Positions 1-8,152 of a stretch of DNA of 64,000 bases are shown piece by piece. The position numbers were made by a program, and so were the translations under genes. Source of the DNA: an uncultured bacterium (GTDB taxonomy: Bacteria; Bacillota; Clostridia; Lachnospirales; Lachnospiraceae). Within the stretch, counting starts at the first letter, position 1; each line of letters begins with the position of its first letter. The notes below the pieces were generated by a model, which did not search any database, was not told the DNA's origin, and worked only from the letters and a program-made list of their open reading frames with translations. The stretch covers positions 1 through 64,000 of the forward strand of contig CANRWP010000009.1 in the NCBI GenBank assembly GCA_947643595.1. Direction: 5' to 3'.

Positions 1-579
1 TTCCCCGCTCGCATCCGGCTCTCGTCTTCCCGGAATCCAATGTCCAGCACCCAGTACCGGCCTTCTTTTTCCAGTTCCTTCCTGGGACGATTGAAAACCT
101 CATCTTTAAAATACAGGGATATATCTTCCAGCAGTGTTTCCTGGTTCCCTTTTACCTGCAGGATATAGTCTGCTTCTTTGTCTGTGATTTTTTCGGCAGT
201 CTCCTTCTGGGTTCCCATGGCATCGATGGTTACCACGCACCCTTTCAGACAATTCCTTCGATTTTCTCTGCAACTGCACTGGTCCACCGAAAAAAGGCAT
301 CATGAAACTGATCCGGATCGATCATCTGGAATCCCCGGTTGATCGTGTCATGGGAGGGAATCCAGCCGGGAAGTTCCAGAAATGTTTCCAGCCATTCTTT
401 TTTGAGTATGCCCAGTCCTCAATCTCATTCCAGGTATCCATTCCGCAGAGGATTGCGGTGACGGCAATGATGATAATATCAAGAAATTTGTGCTTCTGGT
501 TGTATGGGGCTCTTGGATCCGGAATCTCCTTCATACATCCGACCAGTGAAAGTTCGTTTCCTGTTTCTGTCATAATCAT
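1..579 (-). pseudogene. ISAs1-family transposase remnant (frameshifted, internally deleted)
   Basis: Read on the minus strand from 579, the first 70 or so codons match the N-terminus of ISAs1 (DDE_Tnp_1-associated) transposases, including a DPRAPYNQKHKF segment. The frame then slips near 350. The homologous text continues in another frame to about 243 (SHDTINRGFQMIDPDQ, then RWTSAVAEKIEG). It next jumps to VTIDAMGTQK and, at the left edge, YWVLDIGFREDESR. The stretch that normally holds the first catalytic Asp (an AIDGKT-like motif) is absent at the jump near 240-247, so an internal deletion is visible as well as frameshifts. The gene cannot make an active enzyme. It runs off the left end of the window, so only part of the element is seen. 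No terminal inverted repeat was identified at its right end. Confidence 0.85.
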
Positions 580-720
580 GATTTCCTTTCAAGAAGTTAT
601 GGAAATCATTGTACACGATTGTGTGGAGATTGTCAGTCATTAAATACAATATAGCAGATTTTCTCCCTGATGCAAAGATATCAAATCATGCGTTTACCGT
701 GGATTTGCGCTCTGGTTGCC

Positions 721-749
721 TTGACAATATTTGGGGGAAAAGATATAAT
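721..749 (+). promoter_or_regulatory. Consensus sigma-A promoter for the surface protein gene
   Basis: TTGACA at 721-726 and TATAAT at 744-749 are separated by exactly 17 bp, a perfect match to the vegetative promoter consensus. The ATG used downstream lies about 40 bp after the -10 box. The rest of 580-720 holds no gene that I can support. Confidence 0.85.
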
Positions 750-789
750 TTATTCTATATAAATTCTGTCAGAGGGGGGAATGATCCTG

Positions 790-3700
790 ATGAAAAAATT
801 TGGAAAAAGAATATTTGGCGTCACTATACTTTTTTTGATGATGATTCTGGCAATAGGGACAATAGTGACCTCTGCGAAGGAGAGGAGCAATTCGTATTCT
901 CTGACCATTAAAAAGGTGTTTGCGGAGGGCATGTCTTCGGAAGCTCTGACTGCGGCAGAAAAATTGACCTACAACTTCCGTGTGGAGGCGCAGGTCAAGA
1001 AAGGTGGGGAGAATGCATATGAGTCCGTCGTGAGGAATGTGAAGATTCCGGATGAGAACGGAAACTGGGAGGCGGATATATCTTTCGGCAGTCCGTTTAA
1101 AATCAGCGTGATCGAGCAGACTGACGACGGTGAAGGAAACGACTATGATGTGGTAGAAACGGTCTGCAAGAGTTCCATGCATGTGGGCGCTTCCCAGGCT
1201 TCGGTCAATATCAGCAAAGACGGCGGTGAGATTGAGGTTACGCGCCCGGCGGATGTGCCCGATGTGACTTTTCGGCTTACCAGAAAAACCAGCGATGGAG
1301 GAAGCGAAATCGTCGGTGCAGATGTTGTTGTTAAGGCCGGAGAGACAAAAAAACTTGGTAATGGACTGCCCAAAGGGGAATATACGATCACCAAGCTGCG
1401 CTCCACGGACGGGTTCAGTGTTCTTGTAGGAGGCAGAAGTTTTGATGTGATTCCGTATACGGATTCGACCGGCAAGATACGGGCGGAGGGTGAGGTACAC
1501 ATCAACGGCAGTGACAGTCAGCTGTTGATCACTGCACCGGCTCAGGAGGGAAGTGTCCCGCGAACTCACTACTACCATATTTCGGGACCGGAAATCAGAG
1601 ACCTTGTCCTGAAATCCGGTGAGACCGGCATAGTAGAGCATTTGACGGAGGGCACTTACACCATCAGCGTGTCCGAGACATACAGTGGGGTAAAAGGGTA
1701 TACAGCAAAGTTCCCTGAGACAAAGGAAGAAAAAAAGTCAGGAAAATATAATGTAATATATACTACGACAACCGGAGGAGTTAAGAGCATCATAGTAGGA
1801 GGAGACTATATCGACGATCTGACTTACGGCCCGCTGTATGATAAGAATTTGAAAATGATGTCCTCAAAGGTCACATACAAGTTCCGATATGGGGCGATTA
1901 ATCCGGCGGATACATCAAAGATTCAAGTGTGGACTATGAATGCGTATGCAAAGGGGAATGAAAAAGACAAACCGGTAAATCTGGCAGGCAGAGATACGGT
2001 AAAGAAGCCATATAATAAAAAATTATATGTTGGGACAAAGGAAGTCAGCGATTCCAATGCAGCTTGGCTTGGCGTTTCGTGGGTAGAATATACGGTAAAA
2101 GAGACTGAATTGGAGGTCACAAGTCCCAGCACAAAAGGCGAAAAGGTGACGATAGATGATCGTGGCTGGATCATGCTCAGTAAAGCGGAGGATTCCAATG
2201 ATCCAAATAAAATGGTGACCTATTATTACACGATCACTGATTCCAACGGAGACAAAATCACAGGGTTTACTGTCACTGACGAAAATGATAATCCAATCAA
2301 TGTGCCGACGAACGAAGATGGTACCACAGTGACGCTCAAAGCCGGACAGAAAGTGAAGATCAACGGTCTGCACGATGGATATTTCTACATCAAAGAGACG
2401 ATTAAGCCGGTAGATCCGAAGGGATTCCGGGTTGAACTGAAAGATACGGAGAAATCTGTGACTACTCCGGGCGGTTATATCGATATTGAGATTCTTGACA
2501 CTCGACCGGTGAATATCAGCAGACCGGGAGATCCAACGGAAGATGGCGGCCGGGTATACACTTATAATATCTACAAATTTGGATCGAATGAACTTGTCAA
2601 AACAATTAAACTCAAATCCGGAGAAAGCACGACTGTGCAGGGGCAGACAGGTTCTATGCTGCCTCCCGGAAAATACGGAATCAGAGCGATGGACGATCAG
2701 ATCGTCGGTTTCGATGTGGCATTCAGTGACAGCAGCAGTCTGACGTCAGATTATATCAAAGAGGCGACCGTGACCTTCACGAACCGCATTGACAAGGTGG
2801 CAGCGTCTTATCATGTGATTCACGAGTATTATCTGAAAGAGAAGCAGGCGGATGGCAATTATGCTTATAAATATGAGGGTTCTTCGCCTGTCTATACAAA
2901 GAACTGTGATGGGAATCATGATGATAAAGCGGGGCACTTCGCGAAGGACGTTCATCTGCAGGATGTGCATGACGGACATACATATACCCATATTGAGACA
3001 GACGGCGATGCCTACGGAAAGGTGGTCTCCTGGGCGACAGGAGATGCGGAGAAGGAGGTGCCGTTGGAGGCAGGTAAGGATAATGTCTATAGCGGCCCGT
3101 ATATGAATGACTGGAGAGGCAAAAATGAGGAGGGCACTTACCAGTATGCCTATAAACCTTTGACCAATTTAAATTTTGCCACAGCGCTTCCCCATTCGGA
3201 GGCGGATAAGCAGGGGGCACAGATCATCATTCTGCGTTATGTGAGGGAGGAGACACCGGAAGAACGCGGAAAGTATAATATAATCCATGTGTATTACCGG
3301 CGGACCAGCAAGGGGGACGAATGGGATGGAACCAGCGCCCTGGAAACGGTTGATGTCGGAAGACTGACCAATGAGAACCGGTACAAGACCTACAATGCGG
3401 ACGGTGTGGAGAAAGTACTGCGGTTTACGCCTAAAAAGGAAAATGTGGAGTACCCTTATGTCTATGACGGCGCCGCTTACGGACGGATCGTTGACTCTGA
3501 TAATGGAGACGATTACGACGGTGAAGGCGTTGCCGGTGAGGGGAAAGAGTACAGGAAAGATGACACCATGACCAGCGTCAAAGCGACGGAGGAAGGGGAT
3601 CAGATCATTATTCTGCGCTACTATCGGGGCGGCGCCTATAATGTGGTTCACGAGTACTATTACCGCGAGGCGGCAAATTCCGGAGAAAATTCCGGCGATT

Positions 3701-4845
3701 CGGGTGAGGATACCGAGGAAACGCCGGGGGCAGGAACAGATCAAGGAGACGATGGTACGACGCGGACAGGGGAAAACAGTGTTTCCGCCAACGATCCCGC
3801 AGAGAACGTTGAGACCGCTTCCGGGGAGGTGCTGACACCGGAGGATGACGCCGATGGGAAAGAAGATTCCTCAGGGGAGATACAGGTTTTGGCGGTCGGA
3901 ACGGAGACGAACGCAAGCGGAAGTGATGTTTCCGGCAATGATCCGTCAGATTCCGACAGCGGTGAAAGAGAAGATGTGATACAGGGAGGAGAGAACGATA
4001 TTTCCGGCAATGATCCGCCCGGGGCCGATGAGGACAGCGATATGTCCGCCGAGAATACGGTGACCGGTTCGGAGAATGTATTAGATGAGGAGGTGGAGTT
4101 TGCCTTCTACAGCGATGACATTCAGACGCTGGAGGGCGGAAATGAAGGCTTCAACGGCACTCTGGAGGACTCCGATGGATATACCTATGAGTATGAGGGG
4201 AAGAGAGCGATCGTTCCCTATTCGGATAAGCTGGAGTCATGGCATTACGCCGAAAATGTGACGAAGGAGAAGATATTCCAGCCCGCCGGAAGCGAACAGT
4301 ATACTTACGTATACAAAGATGCCGTCTACGGTTATCTGGATGAAGCGACGGGCCTCTATGAGGTTGCACCCTATAAGACGGGCGCGGAGGCTACCGCACA
4401 AAAGGATGAGATCATCATCCTGCGCTACATCCGCGGAGAGGGCGTCAAAGAGCCGGAAATTCCGGAGACTCCGGAACAACCCGATCCTCCCGGAGGCGGA
4501 GGAGGCGGCGGAGGGGGACACGATCCCGATCCGACACCGCCGCCCGTAGAGCCGGAGATACCGGAAGAGCCGGAGCTGCCCACGGAGCTCCCCGATCCCA
4601 ACGATCCGGACAGTCCGGACAGAATCACGATCCTGGAGAACGGCGTACCCAGAACCTATGTGAAGGTGTGGGATCCCGATATACTGCAGTGGATATATAT
4701 CCCGGAGGAGGAGGTTCCCCTGTGGGGAAGTGTTCCCGCAACCGGAGATGAGAGCGGGTTCGGCTTTCTGACAGTGTTGGCAGTGGGTTCGATGTGCGGC
4801 CTTGCCTGGCTGAATTTTACACTGCAAAAAAAGAAAAATTCCTGA
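790..4845 (+). CDS. Large LPXTG-type cell-wall-anchored surface protein
   Basis: A protein of about 1351 residues with a signal peptide (basic MKKFGKR followed by a long hydrophobic stretch). The C-terminus has a sortase signal: VPATGDE, a hydrophobic segment, then a KKK tail. The N-terminal half carries about four Cna-B/prealbumin-like repeats, recognisable by 'lkaGe...v..L..G.Y.I.E' signatures near residues 160-225, 260-325, 490-575 and 590-665. The second half has three copies of a module that opens with V[IV]H[EV]YY (near 677, 832 and 952) and closes with IIILRY (near 815, 942 and 1211). Between them lies an acidic linker with three [VI]S[GA]NDP motifs. A Gly9 run and a Pro/Glu-rich wall-spanning stalk precede the anchor. 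An ATG at 781 is possible, but the GAGGGG box sits too close to it and fits 790. The likely role is an adhesin or pilus-like surface protein. No pilin motif or sortase gene is adjacent, so the ligand is unknown. Confidence 0.85.
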   Translation: MKKFGKRIFGVTILFLMMILAIGTIVTSAKERSNSYSLTIKKVFAEGMSSEALTAAEKLTYNFRVEAQVKKGGENAYESVVRNVKIPDENGNWEADISFGSPFKISVIEQTDDGEGNDYDVVETVCKSSMHVGASQASVNISKDGGEIEVTRPADVPDVTFRLTRKTSDGGSEIVGADVVVKAGETKKLGNGLPKGEYTITKLRSTDGFSVLVGGRSFDVIPYTDSTGKIRAEGEVHINGSDSQLLITAPAQEGSVPRTHYYHISGPEIRDLVLKSGETGIVEHLTEGTYTISVSETYSGVKGYTAKFPETKEEKKSGKYNVIYTTTTGGVKSIIVGGDYIDDLTYGPLYDKNLKMMSSKVTYKFRYGAINPADTSKIQVWTMNAYAKGNEKDKPVNLAGRDTVKKPYNKKLYVGTKEVSDSNAAWLGVSWVEYTVKETELEVTSPSTKGEKVTIDDRGWIMLSKAEDSNDPNKMVTYYYTITDSNGDKITGFTVTDENDNPINVPTNEDGTTVTLKAGQKVKINGLHDGYFYIKETIKPVDPKGFRVELKDTEKSVTTPGGYIDIEILDTRPVNISRPGDPTEDGGRVYTYNIYKFGSNELVKTIKLKSGESTTVQGQTGSMLPPGKYGIRAMDDQIVGFDVAFSDSSSLTSDYIKEATVTFTNRIDKVAASYHVIHEYYLKEKQADGNYAYKYEGSSPVYTKNCDGNHDDKAGHFAKDVHLQDVHDGHTYTHIETDGDAYGKVVSWATGDAEKEVPLEAGKDNVYSGPYMNDWRGKNEEGTYQYAYKPLTNLNFATALPHSEADKQGAQIIILRYVREETPEERGKYNIIHVYYRRTSKGDEWDGTSALETVDVGRLTNENRYKTYNADGVEKVLRFTPKKENVEYPYVYDGAAYGRIVDSDNGDDYDGEGVAGEGKEYRKDDTMTSVKATEEGDQIIILRYYRGGAYNVVHEYYYREAANSGENSGDSGEDTEETPGAGTDQGDDGTTRTGENSVSANDPAENVETASGEVLTPEDDADGKEDSSGEIQVLAVGTETNASGSDVSGNDPSDSDSGEREDVIQGGENDISGNDPPGADEDSDMSAENTVTGSENVLDEEVEFAFYSDDIQTLEGGNEGFNGTLEDSDGYTYEYEGKRAIVPYSDKLESWHYAENVTKEKIFQPAGSEQYTYVYKDAVYGYLDEATGLYEVAPYKTGAEATAQKDEIIILRYIRGEGVKEPEIPETPEQPDPPGGGGGGGGGHDPDPTPPPVEPEIPEEPELPTELPDPNDPDSPDRITILENGVPRTYVKVWDPDILQWIYIPEEEVPLWGSVPATGDESGFGFLTVLAVGSMCGLAWLNFTLQKKKNS

Positions 4846-4896
4846 AAATGATATAGTATAACATCGATGGACGTTTACCGGAAAGGAGGGCATATT

Positions 4897-5664
4897 GTGA
4901 GGCACCAGAACGAATGGCTTCTTTTGGAGGCGGAAGACGAGATCGATGAGATAGAGCACAGACCGCCTACGGAAGAGTATCTGTTCTACCATGCCGTGGC
5001 GAGCGGAGACGTGGAGATAGTGCGAACGAACTGCGAGCAGGGAAGATTTGTGGAGAGCGACGGAGTAGGCGTCCTCTCCAGAGATCCTGTGACGAACCTG
5101 AAATATCATTTTGTGATAACGACGGCCATGATCACGCGTTTTTGCAAGCAGAACGGGATGGAGTTGGAGCAGGCGTTCCGGCTGAGTGATTTTTATATCC
5201 GGAAGCTGGATGATATTTTTACGATAAAGGAAATATGGGATCTGCACGACGAGATGGTTATAGATTACACAAAGAAAATGCGCAAGTATCTGCGGAGCGA
5301 CACAAACTCGCGGCATATCAATGTGTGCAAGGAGTACATTTACGCGCACATCAAAGAGCGCATTACGATTGAGGATATGGCGGATGAGCTGGGTGTATCG
5401 GCAAGCTATCTGTCTCGTCTGTTTAAAAAGGAGACGGGTGTATCGGCGAGCGTCTATATCCGCGGGCAGAAAATAGAGATGGCGAAGAACCTGCTGCAGT
5501 ACAGCGAGTATTCTATGATAGATATAGCGAATCGTCTCTCCTTTTCCTCCCAGAGCCATTTTATCCAGCAGTTTCGCGAGGTGACGGGCATGACACCGAA
5601 AAAATACAGAGATACCTATTATATGAGACAGTGGGATGTGGAGAGGGAAGGCAGATCGGATTAA
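4897..5664 (+). CDS. AraC-family transcriptional regulator
   Basis: About 255 residues. The C-terminal 100 residues form the two helix-turn-helix units of AraC/XylS proteins: ITIEDMADELGVSASYLSRLF, then a second unit with IANRLSFSSQSHFIQQF and the closing G(M)TPKKYR signature. The N-terminal 150 residues are not a classic cupin and I do not recognise their effector. The start is chosen as GTG at 4897 because AAGGAGG at 4883-4889 is spaced 7 nt from it. The in-frame ATG at 4867 has no such site. The gene follows the surface protein by about 50 bp and faces the GH94 genes across a shared terminator. It could therefore control either neighbour; its place beside the phosphorylase/ABC locus makes a sugar regulator plausible, by inference only. 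Confidence 0.85.
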   Translation: MRHQNEWLLLEAEDEIDEIEHRPPTEEYLFYHAVASGDVEIVRTNCEQGRFVESDGVGVLSRDPVTNLKYHFVITTAMITRFCKQNGMELEQAFRLSDFYIRKLDDIFTIKEIWDLHDEMVIDYTKKMRKYLRSDTNSRHINVCKEYIYAHIKERITIEDMADELGVSASYLSRLFKKETGVSASVYIRGQKIEMAKNLLQYSEYSMIDIANRLSFSSQSHFIQQFREVTGMTPKKYRDTYYMRQWDVEREGRSD

Positions 5665-5672
5665 ATACAGGA

Positions 5673-5703
5673 AAAGGGCGCGGCACACAGTACGGCGCCC
5701 TTT
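5673..5703. terminator. Bidirectional terminator between araC-type gene and GH94 operon
   Basis: A 9-bp perfect stem, AAAGGGCGC at 5673-5681 with GCGCCCTTT at 5695-5703, sits between two convergent stop codons. The A/T tails at the stem ends suit termination from both sides. Confidence 0.7.
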
Positions 5704-5716
5704 GCTGTTGTGTGGA

Positions 5717-8128
5717 TCAAAGGATCAGTCTGATCTGGTTTTCTTTCTGCAGAAGTCCCGCCGGGATGTAGTTCCCGGGCAGTTCCTTTCCGTTCAGGAT
5801 CAGCTTCCGGCAGCCGGACTCTTTTCCATCCGGGTTTTCCACAAAAATGTGCAGAATGTTTCCCCGAAATTCTTTTTCTATTTCCAGTTTGTCCCAGCTT
5901 TTGGGAATGGAGGGGGCTATTGTGATGCCCCTTATATCGGGGCGAAGTCCGAGGATTCCCTCCACGCAGCCCACCATGACCGTGGACGCGGTTCCGGTGA
6001 GCCAGTGCACATGGGAGCGCCCAAAATGCTCACTGGCTTTCCCCTCCGTGAACTGTCCGTAACAGTAGGGCTCCAGATGGCGGATGTCTGCCCGGTCATT
6101 CTGAGCGGCGGGAGCGTTTTCCATAAAGTAAGTAAATGCTCTTTCGCCGTGTTCGGCCAGAGCTTCGGCGAGGATCAGCCAGCCCTGGGACTGGGAGAAG
6201 ATGCCGGCGTTTTCCTTTGTCCCGGGATTGTAGATGACCGCGAGAGCGCCGTCGAAAGCGTGGGCGTGGTAGGGCGGATCCATCAGGAGAGCGCCGTATT
6301 CCGTGTTCAGGCGTTTATAGACGTTGTCCAGTATTACCTCTGCCTGTCTTTTGGAGGCAAGACCGCTGATCACAGCCCAGCTTTGGGGGTTCAGCCATAT
6401 ATTTGCCTCGGGATCTTTTCCGGCACCGATGCGTTCGCCCTTTTCAGTGTAGCCCCGGATAAAACGGTCGCCGTCCCAGCATAAGTTCTGGATGATAAGA
6501 CCGGTCTCCGACTGTTTCTGTTCCAGATATCGCAGATACTCCTCATCCTGTCTGCAGGTGGCAAACTCCCTCAGAATGTTCATCGCATAATAAAACTGCA
6601 GTGCGACAAAGGAGGACTCCCCCTCGGCACCGAGGCGAAGACAATCGTTCCAGTCGGCGTAGAGTCCGGCGGGCATACCGTGAGGTCCCAGATGGTCCAG
6701 GGAGAAGGAGATGGCGCGTTTCAGATGTTCGTAGACACTTCCTTCACCGCTGTCCGCAAAGGGAATGATCTCGTCCAGAAAGGCAGTGTTTCCCGTCTCC
6801 GCAATGTACTTGTAGACTGTCGGAAAGAGCCACAGCGCGTCGTCCGCGCGGTAGGCGGGATGGCCGGTTTCCTGCACATAGGAGGGATCGTCCGGCGTGT
6901 TTTCATGTCCGGGATCATGGGTAAATTTTACCAGAGGCAGTCCGCCGCCGTTCTTTGCCTGCGCGGAGAGCATGAAACGGATTTTCTCCGCTGCTGTCTC
7001 CGGCGCGAGATGGATGATCCCCTGGATATCCTGCACGGTGTCGCGGTAGCCGTATCCGTTTCGGAGGCCGCAGTAGATGAAGGAGGCGGCGCGGGACCAC
7101 AGAAAGGTCATGAAACAGTTGTAGGCGTTCCAGATGTTGATCATGGTATTGAATTCGGCGCTGGGAGTCTTTACCTTGAGACGTCCCAGCTTTTCGCCCC
7201 AGTCGGCGCGGAGCGCTTCCAGTTCCGGCGCCGTTGTTTTTTCGGGACTGTTGTAGCGCTGCAGGAGAGCAGTGGCTTCGCCGGAGGGCTTCATGCCGAG
7301 CAGGAAGAGGATGCTCCTTTTCTCCCCTGGTTCCAGTGTGACGATACAGGAGAGAGCTCCGCAGGAATTTTCGTTATAGCTTGTCACGTTTCCGAGATCG
7401 CCGGAGGAAACGCCCTGCGGAGAGCCATATCCGTTGTATCTGCCGAGAAACTGTTCTCTGTCGCCGCAGTAGGAGGAGACTTCTGCGCCCGCGAGTCCGA
7501 AAAAGCGCTCCGTTACATTTTTATTGTCAACCTGCTCTTCGGCGGGGAGGGCGTCCAGGTTGCCGTGTATCTGCTGCATGATGCGGTTTTGTTCAAAAAG
7601 CGTTCTGGTGATGAACAGGGAATATTGCAGATTCACCTGATCCTGCTCGTAGTTGCAATGGTTTGTGAATTCGGCATACCCCGTCAGGGTGAGATCTCTG
7701 GGCTTATCCGAGCGGTTTTCCACGGTGAGGGACCACACCTCGTAATCTTTTCCGAGGGGGACATAGTAGAGCGCCTTGGAGAAGATGCCGTCGTACTCGG
7801 CGGTCATCTTTGTATAGCCGAGTCCGTGCCGGCACTCGCTTTTGTACTGATCGGTGTCTTTGCCCACGGGCTGCCAGGAGGCAGACCAGAAATCTTTCGA
7901 TATATTATCTCTGATGTAGAGATATCTGCCGGGTTCGTCGAACTGGTTGAAGACATAGCGCAGGATCCTGCCGTTGGCGCCGGATTTCGCGAAGCTGTAG
8001 CCGCCCGCGTTGTTGGAGATGATAGCGCCGTATTCGGGGGAACCGAGGTAGTTCACCCAGGGTACCGGGGTATCGGGGCGCGTGATGACGTATTCCCGGT
8101 TATCGTCGTCAAAATATCCGTATTTCAT
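5717..8128 (-). CDS. GH94 disaccharide phosphorylase (cellobiose / diacetylchitobiose phosphorylase type)
   Basis: 803 residues, the usual length for short GH94 enzymes. These cleave a beta-linked disaccharide with inorganic phosphate to a sugar 1-phosphate plus a free sugar in the cytoplasm. The N-terminal beta-sandwich opens with MKYGYFDDDNREYVITRPD, and NAGGYSF and RHGLGYTK follow. The (alpha/alpha)6 barrel carries YADWNDCL near residues 490-497, where the catalytic general-acid Asp lies, and ENAGIF near the phosphate site. There is no signal peptide. It lies 24 bp after a second GH94 gene, with an AAAGGA ribosome binding site. The opening resembles both cellobiose and N,N'-diacetylchitobiose phosphorylases, so substrate cannot be fixed from motifs; the GH3 and ABC neighbours favour a beta-glucoside. 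The pairing of a phosphorylase with an importer saves ATP, which is usual in gut Clostridia. Confidence 0.9.
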   Translation of the reverse strand: MKYGYFDDDNREYVITRPDTPVPWVNYLGSPEYGAIISNNAGGYSFAKSGANGRILRYVFNQFDEPGRYLYIRDNISKDFWSASWQPVGKDTDQYKSECRHGLGYTKMTAEYDGIFSKALYYVPLGKDYEVWSLTVENRSDKPRDLTLTGYAEFTNHCNYEQDQVNLQYSLFITRTLFEQNRIMQQIHGNLDALPAEEQVDNKNVTERFFGLAGAEVSSYCGDREQFLGRYNGYGSPQGVSSGDLGNVTSYNENSCGALSCIVTLEPGEKRSILFLLGMKPSGEATALLQRYNSPEKTTAPELEALRADWGEKLGRLKVKTPSAEFNTMINIWNAYNCFMTFLWSRAASFIYCGLRNGYGYRDTVQDIQGIIHLAPETAAEKIRFMLSAQAKNGGGLPLVKFTHDPGHENTPDDPSYVQETGHPAYRADDALWLFPTVYKYIAETGNTAFLDEIIPFADSGEGSVYEHLKRAISFSLDHLGPHGMPAGLYADWNDCLRLGAEGESSFVALQFYYAMNILREFATCRQDEEYLRYLEQKQSETGLIIQNLCWDGDRFIRGYTEKGERIGAGKDPEANIWLNPQSWAVISGLASKRQAEVILDNVYKRLNTEYGALLMDPPYHAHAFDGALAVIYNPGTKENAGIFSQSQGWLILAEALAEHGERAFTYFMENAPAAQNDRADIRHLEPYCYGQFTEGKASEHFGRSHVHWLTGTASTVMVGCVEGILGLRPDIRGITIAPSIPKSWDKLEIEKEFRGNILHIFVENPDGKESGCRKLILNGKELPGNYIPAGLLQKENQIRLIL

Positions 8129-8152
8129 AGTATATTGTCCGTCCTTTCTGTT

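Noticed and set aside
302-911. Short plus-strand frames between the transposase remnant and the surface protein gene
   Set aside because: The first is antisense to the transposase remnant and the second overlaps the perfect promoter and the true gene start; neither has a convincing ribosome binding site.
4494-4518. GGCGGA-rich tract as a simple-sequence repeat of regulatory interest
   Set aside because: It encodes the Gly-rich spacer of the surface protein in frame; no sign of slippage is visible, though it could be checked in reads.
4237-5688. Long minus-strand open frame across the surface protein and AraC genes
   Set aside because: It crosses two real plus-strand genes and its product is rich in His/Arg with no domain, typical of a shadow frame.
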